Of a stretch of 64,000 nucleotides of DNA, positions 47,922 to 60,875 are shown piece after piece. This DNA is from Phascolomyces articulosus. Its lineage: Eukaryota; Mucoromycota; Mucoromycetes; Mucorales; Lichtheimiaceae. The translations under genes and the position numbers were made by a program. The stretch is taken from the NCBI GenBank assembly GCA_025677815.1, contig JAIXMP010000040.1, positions 186,001 through 250,000 of the forward strand, given 5' to 3'. The notes beneath the pieces were generated by a model. The model did not search any database. It was not told the DNA's origin and saw nothing but the letters and a program-made list of their open reading frames with translations. Position 1 is the stretch's first letter. The number at the start of each line of letters is the position of its first letter.

Positions 47922-48987
47922 TAATGTAATGCAAATTCCTTGAATACAATGGTTACTATATATTATTAATACACCAATATTAAAAACGCCCTTGTGGTTT
48001 AATGTAATTGAAAAGATTGACTATGTAATATATTCCGATGAGCGAGAGGTAATGAAAAAATATACTACTCTATATATATACTGCTCACTAGCATGCAAAA
48101 CAAGAAAAAAGAGATTTATTGATCTTACTTTTCTGCTGGCTTCATTCTAAATGTTTTATGAAAAAAGTTCCTGTCACACGTACTTTTTTTTAGCTCTTTC
48201 TACTTTGTTGATCATTTTTTAGCACCATGTTTTTTAGTACATTTTATATATTATAAAGGTATCTTTAGATCATAGTGATGATACGATACACCAGGAACAG
48301 CATTCCGTTTAATCCCTTTGACGACTATCAAACATTAAAACAATTTCTTATTAATAGCCTTGATCTCCCACTCTCTATTTGTAAGGTTAAAAATAGAGAG
48401 GTTGTTATCATGGGGACTGTAATGTAACAGGTTATGCGCAGTATTTTAATCCCGGAAACGAACGGAGATGACGGATTCAGTCAAGGTTTTTTTTGTGTAG
48501 CAAAGAGATCGTTTTTTTATTGTGATGATATATGTAAAACCTATTTTTACACAGCCCAAATGAGGTTCTTGTGCCACGCGGATGACCTCACGCGTTTTGC
48601 CAAGCACACTGAGCCTAAAACGACCTTCTTTTATACATACAAATGATGATGGTGATGATGATGATGTGATATAAGCTATAAATACAAATTTTTATATTTT
48701 TATAATATATATATTTTAAAAAAGAAATGAACAATAGAAAATATAAGGACTGTATATATCACTGATAAGGAAAGGAGGAATAAAAAATGTACAAAATAGA
48801 GTAGCTAGTAGAATAGTAATAACAATTGGTTTCTTTTTTGTGTTGTTTGTTGTTATTTGTATCGATATAAAAGAATAGATCGGGATTGGAGTTGTTTGTT
48901 GTTTTTTTTAGTGCAAAAAAAAGAGGAATATGTATATACGGGTAATGGGGGTAAAGATGGTAATGACTTGTTTTTTTTGTTGCTGTT
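47922..48987. other. Intergenic DNA, possible short relic
   Basis: AT-rich. A frame at about 48279-48392 reads IPFNPFDDYQTLKQFL and NSLDLPLSICK and looks coding-like but is isolated. A (ATG)n-type stretch lies near 48642-48667. Otherwise this is the 3' flank of the LEA2 gene. Confidence 0.4.
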
Positions 48988-50168
48988 TTACACGCCTGAG
49001 GGAACTCCACTGGGAAGCAATCCGGAAGCTCCTCCTCCCATCAAATCTGATAATCCACTTACGGGACAATCAAAATTGGCACTATTGGATATTTTTGGAG
49101 AGATTGGAATACCTGCAACACGAATCGTTGGGGTGACTTGATAATCAATCTTAAGCTGCTGACTTGTTCCACCAGTCAGACCACACTTGGTCATCAGATC
49201 TGTGACAATGGTCTGGCTACTGGCATCATTTGGATTGACTTCAAGATTGAATGGGAATTGAATAGTTGTGTTGGCATTCTTTTCGATTTTTACATTATCT
49301 AATTCACCACCACCAATGGATGTATCAGGATAATTTGGATAAAAGGCCTATTTATGTAATGTGAGATGTGGAGTAGAATTCTTTTTTTTTTTTTTTTTTT
49401 TTTTGCTCAGCTGAAACCCAAAAATATAATATGATCCAGCCACTTGTTCACAACACCACCCACTTCCTCGATAAAGCTTAAAAAAAACCCACTATTTACC
49501 TCCGCCACAATTTTTTCAAACGTAAGAGTGATGCCATTGGGATTATACACAGAAATATCCAACGTAAAGTTCATGACGACCGTTGAACCAGCCAAACTAG
49601 CTTGAGGTTCTCCTTCTAATCCATTAAATTGAACTTCGGGCATCTTAAAGGTGGCAACAATCACACCAATGGCTATCGCCAAGGCAACAATGACCAAAAA
49701 CAAGATACAACAGATATAACGTAACCATTTGGGAAAACATGTACAACATCCGCAGCATAATTTATCCATACAACTACGTTTTTTACGTTCTTGTGGTAAA
49801 GGTCCAAAATCTTCATCGTCTGAATCATAATGACCCGTCAATTTCATATCAGACATACTACCACGAGGATTATTTTGCCATCCTAACATGGCAGCATTGT
49901 TGCCAGCACTGTTTCGATGATCATTGTAATATTCGTCTTCTGAAAATCGTCCATGATGAAGTTGTTGTTGATCAAAAGGTGTTGGTGGGTATACTGGTGG
50001 TGCTTTATTATGAAGTGTGACATCTTGCATACTGTTACTATTACCATAGGGATTGTTATTCATGGTGGGACTTCCGATTTGCTGTTGATGAGGTGGAGGA
50101 GGGGGTGGTGGAGATGTTGGACCTCCTTTATAACTATTATAATAATCATCTCGATCATATACTGACAT
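48988..50168 (-). CDS. LEA2-domain membrane protein
   Basis: Two exons, 49500-50168 and 48988-49347, giving 342 codons. The N-terminal 120 residues are disordered and rich in Pro, Asn, Gln and Tyr (poly-Pro at about residue 20). A Cys-rich basic stretch (KKRSCMDKLCCGCCTCF) precedes one transmembrane helix (YICCILFLVIVALAIAIGVI, about residues 145-165). The rest is an LEA2-type beta domain: VVMNFTLDISVYNPNGITLT then IEKNANTTIQFPFNLEVN. Fungal proteins of this layout sit at the plasma membrane or vacuole with the LEA2 domain outside the cytosol. The cysteines next to the membrane may be palmitoylated. Exact function unknown. Confidence 0.82.
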
Positions 50169-50650
50169 TTTGTTGTGTTATAGATTGATGGGATATATAG
50201 AATAAAAGATGGAAGATGAAAAAAGTGTGAGAGAAAAGAAAAAGAAAAGCAAATAAAAATAAAAACCTGAAAAAGGAACCTAAAATAACACTTTGGAACT
50301 ATTCAGTGTCAGGCTTATAAAAATTAAGGAGATATTGAGAGAGGGTCCATTGATATGTTATAAGTGTATGTTATGAGCTAAGTCAATAATAATCCGTAGC
50401 AACTCAGAACACTGTATATTTTTAGATTGGGAAACATTATTATGTCTTGGCCTAAAAGTAGTAATTTTAGGTTTTAGAATTTATGTTTGTTTTCTTTCTG
50501 ACGTAAATAAAAACTAAGACATTAATGGTTTAGTTCAAAAAGTTCAAGCATCAAAAGGTTCTTTTTTCCCTCCCGTCGATCTTTTTTTTTTATTTTTTTT
50601 ATTCTTACTTATACACACTCTTGGCATTTCTTACTATACATAAACACACC
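50169..50650. promoter_or_regulatory. Divergent promoter region
   Basis: About 480 bp between start codons of the LEA2 gene (-) and the small membrane protein (+). It has GA-rich DNA next to the LEA2 start and a T-rich tract at 50582-50605. No gene seen. Confidence 0.5.
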
Positions 50651-51300
50651 ATGCATGATATCCTCACTTCAATTAATTTCGTATCCATTGGTAAAGTAGT
50701 AATAAATTAAAAATAAATCCTAAATTTGAAATATATAAGTTTATTTATATAACTAAAAACAATTTATATTTATAGCGATCGGGGCATCCTATCTTTATCT
50801 TGTCAATATTTTAATGCATTTTGGATTGATTGGAGATCAATGGTCTCTTGCCATGGATCGGGACAAGGGTATAAAAAATTGGGTACAAAAAACACGACCC
50901 AAAGATCAATGTGCTTGTGATCAATTTGTTGAATTTGCATTATATGCCATCCAGGTATATATATATATATATACATATATAAAATATGATTTATCATATT
51001 TAAAAAAGACTTGTTCCAATGATGACTTATCTACATGTACTTACACTATTTTTCTTTGTCTCCGGGGAATAGACATTTTTCGTAATGGGAATGATGAATT
51101 TAGTTCAAGTGGAATGTTATAATCATGCATTTCAGCTCGGTCTTTTTTCATTTATTGCTTATTTTGTTCCAGATATTTATTGTTCCTATGTTTGGGAAGA
51201 TCGACCATGCAACTTGTTAACAATCAAAGCTTTACGAGGATTATTGAGTACTGCTGGCTTAGCGGTTGTATTACAACATTTTGGCACTGATATTTATTAG
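50651..51300 (+). CDS. Small multi-pass membrane protein (148 aa), unknown family
   Basis: Three exons, 50651-50690, 50776-50954 and 51073-51300, joined in phase. Hydrophobic segments: SYLYLVNILMHFGLIG (about residues 18-35), TFFVMGMMNLVQV (about 74-86), QLGLFSFIAYFVPDIYCSYV (about 94-113) and ALRGLLSTAGLAVVLQHFG (about 126-144). This suggests four membrane helices with a polar, Cys-containing loop (DQCACDQFVEF) between the first two. Not recognised as a transporter or enzyme. The start is the only ATG giving the first helix. Confidence 0.68.
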
Positions 51301-51763
51301 TTTCTTCTTGTTATTATTCAGCACTATTTTGTATATAATTTAGTATATATATTATTATTCTTATTAGATTTGCTATTTTTCGAAAAAAAAGCTGCATGTG
51401 CGTATATTATGTATTATTAATAATAAAAATAGGGAATGAAAATACAAAGAAATAATACGTAATATTTCTATATATACTATTAAAAAATGTTGGATGTTTC
51501 TTGTAAAAAAAAAAGCCAATATGCTACCATAAAAAAAACAGTTGAGGAGATGGGAATATATAATTAAACAGAGAAGGAGACGCATTCATAATACATATAT
51601 ATAGTAATCTTAATGCTTGTGTCGATTGTGGTTGTACTAAATGAATAAATAAAGACAAAGGTGATGTGGAATGGATATATTAAGAAAGAGAGAAGGACAA
51701 AGATGGTAGTAATGGAGGAGACAAGTCATTATTCAATAGGAAGAATATAGTTTCGTTGTTGCT
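51301..51763. other. Convergent 3' region
   Basis: AT-rich DNA between the small membrane protein (+) and dymeclin (-). No gene or ordered repeat. Confidence 0.5.
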
Positions 51764-54700
51764 TTATGCTCTCCCTGGTGTATCATGTAAAGCTTCTAAA
51801 TCATCATCTGCACCACTCATCAATCGATATTCATTCAAAATATGTGCTTTTTCCTCCGTCCAATAAATAAATCCACGTCGATGAATCAATGCCCATACAT
51901 AAGGAACAAAAAATTCGCGTGAATCTTGTTCTTCTTCATATTGAAACTTCAAATCAGGAATGGGCTAAATATTTAAATATGTCAATATTGTTTTTTTTAG
52001 TATGAATGGTTATATACATTAAAAAAACAAGCTTACCCCAAGTCGATTGGGTGTCCAAGTTCTTGCTGCTAGATCAATAAGTTCTAGAATTTCACTTGTA
52101 GAAGGTGCTTTTAAATTAGCTTCTGATACACGTATATGGAAATAATCAATCACAGTTTCAATATTCTTGATCAGGTCTGCTAATCGTGCATGATTTCGTA
52201 AAGGTGCAAATATTTCTCGTTTCAATAGAAGTGCATAGACAAGTTGAGTGTTATTTTTGAGTCGATAATGGAGTACTGAATTAATGATTTCCAAAACTAA
52301 AGATAACATGTCTTCATAGACGGTAATATCTTGCGGTGAATGCTTCATTTACAAACAGAATATATATGTGAGTTAATTTAATCCAGTGTGCCTTTTTTTA
52401 TGTATATATATGGTATATTTTTACCTCCTGTGCTGTGTTTTCATGGGCAATTTTACTTGCTAATTTTTGTTGTCTTCGTGATATTAATTCAAATAAACTA
52501 AATAAAAGATCCAAAGTAAAAAGATGAATCTCACCTGCGTTAAAAAAATTTAATAGCGCTAAAAAAAATTGATTTTTTTTACCTTATGATTCGTTGAGCA
52601 ACATAAGCATGCATCTCCAGAATAGTACTAGACATATTAGCCAAGATGGCCAAACAGTTTGTATGGAAATAGATATCCTATCGGTTTCAACCCCAAGAAG
52701 AACAGAAATCAATACATGTATTCATTTTTTCCTCTATGTGGATACATACCTTTTGATGAGATAAATTGAATTGTAATGTTCTGATTAATACTAATATCAC
52801 CATGCCACCCAGTGAAATAGATTTTAATAAAGGCCGTTCAGAGAACCATGTTAAATTCGACACAGTCTAGATTTATATTATTATTATTTAGTATCGAATA
52901 GGTATGTTCTGGCTACTAAGGGAAAAAGAGTGTTTTTTTTTCTTTTTTGGGATAAATTCACTTACAATTTTTTGAATGGTTTCATTATTCACATCATCTT
53001 GACTTAATACCAATAATACAATTAATAAAATATAAACTTGAGAATAATTGGTTTTTCCTTCAACTGCTTCATAAATGATTTTCAAAATCGGGATATACTT
53101 TTTTATATATAAAAGGCATGTTAGATTCTGCTTTGTTTGGTAATTAGTTATTTTAGACTGTAGGGCTGGAACTTACAATCGTCTCAGGATCGGTTCTTGA
53201 TAATACATAAACTCTAAATGAATCATTCTCGACCAACATGACATAAAATAAAAGCATACGTTCTTCAATACCTAATGATCTTTAATCGTAACAAATAAAA
53301 GGCAAGTGTCGCATCAGTTCATCATCCTTATCCTCCATGTGAAAAATTTAGATATATATACATGTATGAATGGCTTACTGGGAAAAGAGACCAAATAGAT
53401 CTTTGAAAGGGATTAAATGATATTTTTTATCATCTGTTTCTAGATCTGAGGCTAGAACTATTATAAAGAAGAAGGAAAAAAAGCGAGTTCATATCATCCT
53501 CTACACTTGATCTTTCCAAGAAAAAAAAGTATACATACCATGATGATCTCGAAGATTGGCAAAAGCTAATCGATACGCCGATGCTTGCGCAGAAGAATAA
53601 TCATTATTCATAATTTTGGATTGTGTTGCCAATAATAACATGAGTAATAAACTTCGATCCGCTACTGGAAGTGTATCTGCATCCGATGCAGAACTTTGTC
53701 GTGAAGAGAAAAAGTAACTGTATGCATTATAGACCACATCTACCAAGATACATCATTACTTGATTAACTTTTTGGAACCTCCCTCTCTTTTGATCCAATC
53801 GTTTTCCTACTCAAACACTTACTCGATGATTGAGGTGGAGGAAATTTTTGTTCAATAAAATTTTCCAATAGTTTCGCAACAACAGCATTGGCTCGATCAC
53901 TAATCACAGTCATAATGAATTTTTCTTTTCGTAATCATATAACTATGAACAAATAAATAAAAAGTAATAATCACCTGAAACGTTGTAATAGAATTTCCAA
54001 AAAATAGTTGCTCTCCGTTAATTTTGCACGGTATAGTTGTGTGGATAATAATACGAGTAAAGTATTTAAGACTTCAACATAAAATTCATATTTGGAATAA
54101 TTGGTGCTATCAAAAAAAAATCAGTTTATATCTCAAAGATACCAAGGTAACAAGGTAAAATAAGAAAAATGTGATGTATCATCACTTACTTTGGATCCAT
54201 GTTAATCAAGAGTGATAGTAAAACATCCAGCAATTGTTCTACACGTGGTCGACTGTCAGCCTTGACTTGATCATTTATTGTTAGTTTTTCCAAATCCAAT
54301 GCTACAGTGGAAGCATCACTTGTCGTACTGATATTCTGATTATTATCTATTATATATAAATAATGAACGAATTAAGACATTCTCCCTTTCTTTCTTTCTT
54401 CCTTCCAAAAAATAGAATATACCCTACCTTCAAATTGTTGCATGATTTCATCATTCGTTAAATTACCAGCAAAATGTTTTGAGAATACACGTGTCAGAAA
54501 CAGCGCATTGTACGCCTCTGTCGGGATCGACCTTCAAAAAATTGACAAAATTATTTTTTTTACTATGTAAATTTGCATTATCCTCCCTCTCTTTTCTTTT
54601 ATTTTTCTCTCTATCCATTCATATCCGATCCTCATATCTTACTCTGGTTTGGTTTCTTTTATCTGCTGAATTTGTGAAAGTAAATGAAGGACAAGTTTGT

Positions 54701-55483
54701 TGAAATTTCGTGTTCGAACGTTATTGGCAGCTATATATATATATATATATGCACAGTGTGAGATATTCCATCCACTTTATCCATTTTTTTTAATAATCAT
54801 CCTCATTCCATGTATATATACCTAATTCAATCGATAAGCTAACAGTAGCCATTTCTAAATCGTAAGCGTCGTTCCTGAAATAATAAATTAGAATATTGAG
54901 AATTTCAATCCATTTTTGAGGTAGAAATAAAGTGAAATATTATGCAACGTGGACTCACACACACACACGCAGGTCTTTAATAATAACGTGTTGATAATAA
55001 AAACACACTCTCTACTTACGTTGAATGCGTAGAAGGATATTTTGCTGTTTTTAAAAGTGTGGACCAAAATGAAGGATCGTTTGAATTAAGAGGTACAGAA
55101 GATGCCAGGGTCTTTAAAGCGACGGTTTGAGCAGGATTAAATAATGTTTCAGAAGGTCTTCTCAAGAACGATGAAGTAGTGGAAGCAATGGTTTGTTTGA
55201 TGCTGGTTGAAAGTGCTAGTTGTTGTTGTTGTTGCTGATGAACTAATAAGGGCGGAGAAAGCTGAGAGAAAGTGGTGGTATCTGGTAAATCACTTGAAAG
55301 AGTCCGAGTGAGTGGAGAAGTAGGTGAAATAGTTAATGGTGAGTTGGGCGATACAATAACAGGTGAATTGGTTGAAAATGTCGATTGTCTTCTTGGAGGT
55401 TTATTAGACGCGAGTGTTTTATTTGGCGCACTCAAGGTCGGCAAAGAAGGGGGGCTATTAGACTGCTGCTGCGATGAGTTCAT
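51764..55483 (-). CDS. Dymeclin (Golgi-associated protein), 16 exons
   Basis: Exons from the start: 55020-55483, 54822-54874, 54643-54730, 54428-54531, then twelve more down to the stop at 51764, all joinable in phase for roughly 810 residues. Conserved dymeclin blocks appear in order: DPSFWSTLLK; NYSKYEFYVEVLNTLLVLLS; ADRSLLLMLLLATQSK; VYILLIVLLVLSQDD; LTWFSERPLLKSISLGGMVI; FHTNCLAILANMSS; MLSLVLEIINSVL; NTQLVYALLLKREIF; and the C-terminal SREFFVPYVWALIH. The protein acts at the Golgi in vesicle traffic. Compared with the animal protein it has an extra 100-residue Ser/Pro/Gln-rich N-terminus (SPNSPLTISPTSPLT) and lacks the GSNSSR myristoylation start. It diverges from kinesin-1. Confidence 0.9.
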
Positions 55484-55911
55484 CTAAAGTTTGCCGGGAT
55501 AAAAAAATATAAAGTGGGGGTTTTTTTTTAATAATATATAAATATATATTATATAAATTTATAGGCTTTGAAAACGAGAAAAACGTTAATAATTTAGTTT
55601 GATAAAAGAGAACAATAATAATAATGCATTCAAACTGAGAGCCAAAAATAATGGCTCTAGGCTTGGTATTTTGGTACCTGTTGCTGTTTCATAAGAAACT
55701 ATAAACCCCCACATACATACACTGTATAGACCACGGCCTGGATTTTTAAGGAAGCTGGTTGTGTTGCAAAAAAGCTGAGATTTTTTTTTTTCATTAAAGT
55801 GTTTCGACCTGACCCTCTTTTCTTTTCTTCTTTGCTTCTCGCCCTCTTTTTTTTGATATACACTTTTTTTTTCTTTTTTTTAGACCAATTTAAACGCTTA
55901 TATTACATTCA
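55484..55911. promoter_or_regulatory. Bidirectional promoter of dymeclin and kinesin-1
   Basis: About 430 bp between two start codons. It has AT-rich DNA near 55530-55560 and a CT-rich leader (55800-55885) immediately before the kinesin start. Co-regulation of these two membrane-traffic genes is possible but only inferred. Confidence 0.5.
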
Positions 55912-58900
55912 ATGTCGGGCAATAATATTAAAGTTGTCTGTCGTTTTCGTCCACAAAACTCCTTGGAAATCAGGGAAGGTGGTAAACCCATCATTGAAAT
56001 TGATAATGAAGGGACTCAACTCGACCTTAAGGTACAGTAGAAAACAAACTATCATTTCAATATTAAATCCTTTCTCTCCCTTTCTACTTTTTATTGGAAT
56101 TACTACTATGCTTTGTTTCATTTAATTTTTTACTGCTTTTTTTTTATTCCCTCGAACAAGTTCCTTATTATTCAACAATATCAAATCGCCATGTCTCATA
56201 TTCTCTTTATTTATATAGGGTAAAGATTTCCAAGGAAATTTTGCCTTTGATAAGGTATTTGGCATGAATACTGCCCAAAAAGACGTGTTCGATTATAGTA
56301 TCAAGAGTATTGTTGATGGTCAGTTTATTTCTCTTTGTATAAAACCTGGAACAGCAACCAAAAAAAAAAAACGAAAGCTTAACATGTGATAATATCTTTT
56401 GTATTATAGATGTTACTGCTGGTTATAACGGTACAGTCTTTGCATATGGTCAAACAGGTTCCGGAAAGACCTTTACAATGATGGTAAAGACTTTTTTTAT
56501 GTGTTGCAAATTCTTACTTTTCGATCTTGTTTTTTCCCCAAACTATAAAAAAAGAGAGACTCTCTGTCACCCCACACATAAAATCCCCCTGGATAATGGA
56601 TTCATGCTATTATTATCGACCTATCACCCTTTCCTCTCTACCCCTTAAGCTTTCATTACTCATGTTCTATCTATAATAATAATATTCATATAGGGTGCCG
56701 ATATTGATGATGAGAAAACAAAGGGCATTATTCCACGTATCGTGGAACAAATCTTTTCGAGTATTATGGATGCACCTAGTAACCTGGAATTTACTGTCAA
56801 GGTGTCTTATATGGAAATTTATATGGAAAAAGTCCGTGATCTTTTAAATCGTAAGTTCATAATTCTTTTTTTTGGGGGGAGGAGGGAAAGTGAGAGAATA
56901 GGGTGCGAAACGGATTCTAGTTGTATGAATATATGTGGCGATAAACGATGAATTTTAATTTTGTTTGTCCATGCATCCATTTTCCATTAGCTTCATCGGA
57001 AAACTTGCCGATCCATGAAGACAAGACCAAGGGTGTTTATGTCAAAGGTCTTTTAGAAGTCTATGTTGGTTCTACTGATGAAGTGTATGAAGTCATGAGA
57101 CGAGGCAGTAACAATCGTGTGGTTGCTTATACAAGTAAATTTATTTTTTGTTTATTGAAAATTAGTTTAACAATAGATCAAGATAGGTGATGTTTAATTT
57201 GTTTTTTAAATTATTAAATAGACATGAATGCTGAAAGTTCAAGAAGTCATTCTATTGTCGTGGTGACAATCACTCAAAAGAATGTGGATACAGGTGCTGC
57301 CAAGAGTGGTAAATTGTATCTTGTCGATTTGGCCGGATCAGAAAAGGTAATAGAGAGAGAAAGGTGTATCATTGAGAAGAGATAGAGATCTAATAACGAT
57401 GTTATATATGCAATAGGTTGGAAAAACTGGTGCATCAGGTCAAACTTTAGAAGAAGCTAAAAAAATTAACAAATCTTTGACGGCTCTTGGTATGGTTATC
57501 AATGCTCTTACGGATGGCAAGGTAAAAATATAAATATCATTGTGTTTATGCAAAAAAAAATCATCGAACGTTGATCAGAAACGTATGTGGGATTCGTGAA
57601 AGTAACATTTTTCTTTGTTTTATTTTTATTTTGCGCCCAATCATAAATAGTCTAGCCATATCCCTTACAGGTAAGGATTGAAAAAAGAGAGTGTGTCGGT
57701 CGTGTGGAGAAGGAGAAGGAGGAATAGAGGAGTTAGTAAGTTGAATCACGCGAAAAAGTTACTTTATTTAACTAACTGGACGAAAATATAAACAAATAAC
57801 AACAACAAAAAATCAACCCACACCTTTGCAGAGATTCCAAATTAACTCGTATTTTACAAGAATCATTGGGTGGTAATTCACGTACAACACTTATCATCAA
57901 TTGTTCACCTTCTTCTTATAACGAAGCTGAAACATTATCCACACTTCGTTTTGGTGTACGTGCGAAATCTATCAAGAATAAGGCCAAGGTCAATGCAGAT
58001 TTATCTCCAGCTGAATTAAAAGCATTACTGAAAAAAGTCAAATCTGAAGCTGTCAGTTTTCAAACCTATATTGCTGCTTTGGAAGGGGAAGTCAATGTTT
58101 GGCGTACAGGCGGTACTGTCCCTGAAGATAAATGGGTAACCATGGATAAGGTCTCCAAAGGAGATTTTGCTGCATTGCCACCTGCTCCTGGTTTCAAGAG
58201 TCCTGTCTCAGATGAAGGCTCTCGACCTGCTACACCTGTTCCTGTCTTGGAGAAGGATGAACGTGATGAATTCATTAAACGTGAAAATGAATTGATGGAT
58301 CAAATTGCTGATAAGGTAATTTTTGGAGATTAGTGGATAATAATGCTATGGATAAAGAAGTATATCAAGATCCTGTTACTGATATCTATTGGAAAACACA
58401 ATAGGAAACGGAACTTGCCAATCGTGAAAAGTTACTTGATTCCCTCAAGGAAGAAATGACTTATTACAAAGAACAAGAACAATCCGTGACCAAGGAAAAT
58501 CAACAAATGACATCGGAATTGAGTGAACTTCGATTACAGTTACAAAAAATTTCATATGAGAGTAAAGAGAATGCCATTCATGTGGATTCTTTGAAAGAAG
58601 CCAATCAAGATTTATTGGCTGAATTGGAAGAACTCAAAAAGAATTTGGTTGAAGTCCGACAAGCCCATAAGGATGCTACCGATGGTGAAAAAGAGAAGAA
58701 AAAGGCTGAAAAGATGGCTCAGATGATGTCTGGATTTGATCCATCGGTAAGGATTTTTTATAATTTTGATACACACATGATGTGTTGGGGGATGGTAACA
58801 TACAAAAGTCATTTTCTTTTTCTGATACATAATTATTTTTTTTATATCCAGGGCATTTTAAATGAAAAGGAAAAACAAATTCGTAATGCACTTAGCAAAT

Positions 58901-60220
58901 TGGATGGTGAAAAACAAGATTCTTTGAGTATTGAAGAATTAGTTTCTCTTCGTCGTGAATTGGCTGAAGCCAAGGTCCTTGTAGAACAACATACAAAGAC
59001 CATCAGTGATTTGGAATCTGACAAGGATCTTCTGGATAAGAAAAAAACGGAATTGGAAGGAAGATTCAGTAATCTTGAACAAGAATATGAGGATCTTTTG
59101 GATAAGACCATTGCTGATGAAGAATCACGTACTCAAAAGAGTAGCAATATTGCTGATACTGTATCTGCTCTTAAGGTACATGTCAACCATCATTAACAAA
59201 TAGAATGGAGATAATGAAAAATAATAACTGACACCTTGTGTTTAATTTTTATTAGATCAAATTGGAGAATGAATATCTTACAAAGAAAGAATATCAACAA
59301 AAGGAAATTGAAGATCTTAAGCGTGAGTTGGAACGTAAGGCTGATACTCACAAGAGACTCAGTGCTGCTGTTGCTGATCTTAAGGCAGCCAATGAACAAC
59401 TTCAGGTAAAAAAAAAGAATAATAGCTTTATCTTTATGAATCAAGGATATGGAAGAAAGAGAGTTTATTAACGAATATATATATTAGACCGTATTATCTG
59501 AACAACCCAACGCCTCCTCTCAATCCGAAAGCGAAATGTCCGAAAAGGAAAAGGATATTGAACGTATGCGTAAATCTATGGCGCAGCAATTAGCCGATTT
59601 TGAAGTGATGAAGAAGGCGTTGATGCGTGATCTTCAAGGTCGTTGTGAAAAAGTGGTTGAATTGGAAATGTCGTTGGATGAAACCCGTGAACAATACAAC
59701 AATGTCTTGCGTGCTAGTAACAACAAGGCACAACAAAAGAAGATGGCCTTTTTGGAACGTAACCTGGAACAATTGACCAATGTTCAAAAACAATTGGTCG
59801 AACAAAATGCTTCTTTAAAGAAGGAAGTCGCTCTTGCCGAACGTAAATTGATTGCGCGTAATGAACGTATTCAAAGTTTGGAAACTTTGTTGCAAGATGC
59901 TCAAGAGAAATTGATTTCTCAAAATCAAAAGTAAGCTAGAAGGGGTTGGATGGGTTAATAGATTGGTTGGGTATTGACACATCATTCTTGTTGTATATAG
60001 GTTCGAAGCACAATTACAAGCTGTACGTGAACGATTGGAACAAGCTCGCTCACAAAAGTCTCAAAACTCCATGGCCGCATTGAGCTTTGGTCGTATCGCT
60101 AAACCTCTGCGTGGTGGAGGTACTGTCGTTGAAAATGGAAGCGACGTCCCTGGTTCTCCTACAGGGGATAAGCGTGATAACCGAAAATCCTTCTTTTCCG
60201 GTTTTATGAACTCTCGATAG
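55912..60220 (+). CDS. Kinesin-1 heavy chain (conventional kinesin), 14 exons
   Basis: Exons: 55912-56031, 56219-56318, 56410-56483, 56694-56850, 56991-57134, 57222-57346, 57417-57521, 57651-57670 (20 nt), 57832-58315, 58405-58746, 58852-59175, 59256-59405, 59488-59930, 60001-60220. Total 935 codons, the usual fungal kinesin-1 size. Motor domain (about 1-340): VVCRFRP, P-loop GQTGSGKT, switch [13 protein letters not shown], switch II DLAGSEK. A neck and long coiled coil follow ([12 protein letters not shown] onward). The tail holds [12 protein letters not shown] near residue 892, the autoinhibitory IAK motif and microtubule/cargo-binding region. It drives plus-end transport of vesicles and secretory cargo along microtubules. 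Confidence 0.97.
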
Positions 60221-60875
60221 ACACATCGAGGTGGTAATTATTATTCTTATATATACACATATTATACAGACTCACACCAAAAACCTTTATATTAACAAAC
60301 CTTTTTTCTTTGTGATATATTATAAATATTTTTTTCTCTTACTACTTTTTTCAAATCTTAACACCCCAAATATTTTCCCTATTATATATATATCAAGCAA
60401 GGTTTTTTTCCCTCTCCCTTCTCTTTTCTTTCTTTCTTATACAACCTTTTTATTATAGTTATTGTTATAGTGGAAGGGGGAGAAAGGAAAAAAAAGTAAC
60501 TTGTTTGTATGTGTAAAGTTTTACTTATATCTACTACCTTTGTTGTGAACATAATCACCTCTCTATCTCTTTTATCTCTCTATTTTATTATTCTTGCCAT
60601 ATTTTTTTCTATATATCCCGATGTATTTATCATTATATACATATATCGGTTGACAAAGTTTATATTTCTTGTCCCATTACATAATTATGCCACTCGTTTT
60701 ATGCCCTTTTTATTATTACTCCTTCTCTACCTGTCAAATTCTATCGCCTTCCTCCCACGATTTTTTTTATATCTCACTAAGTAATTCTTTACATACAGAA
60801 ATAAGTAAATATATTTTTTGTTTTATCATCCTTAAATATGATTTTTGATTTGATTTGATTTATAAAGTGAAATAT
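60221..60875. other. Convergent 3' region of kinesin and the reductase gene
   Basis: T-rich DNA on the plus strand with possible polyadenylation signals. No gene seen. Confidence 0.5.

Noticed and set aside
54479..54703. 74-codon plus-strand frame
   Set aside because: It is antisense to dymeclin exons 3-4 and their intron, with no independent support.
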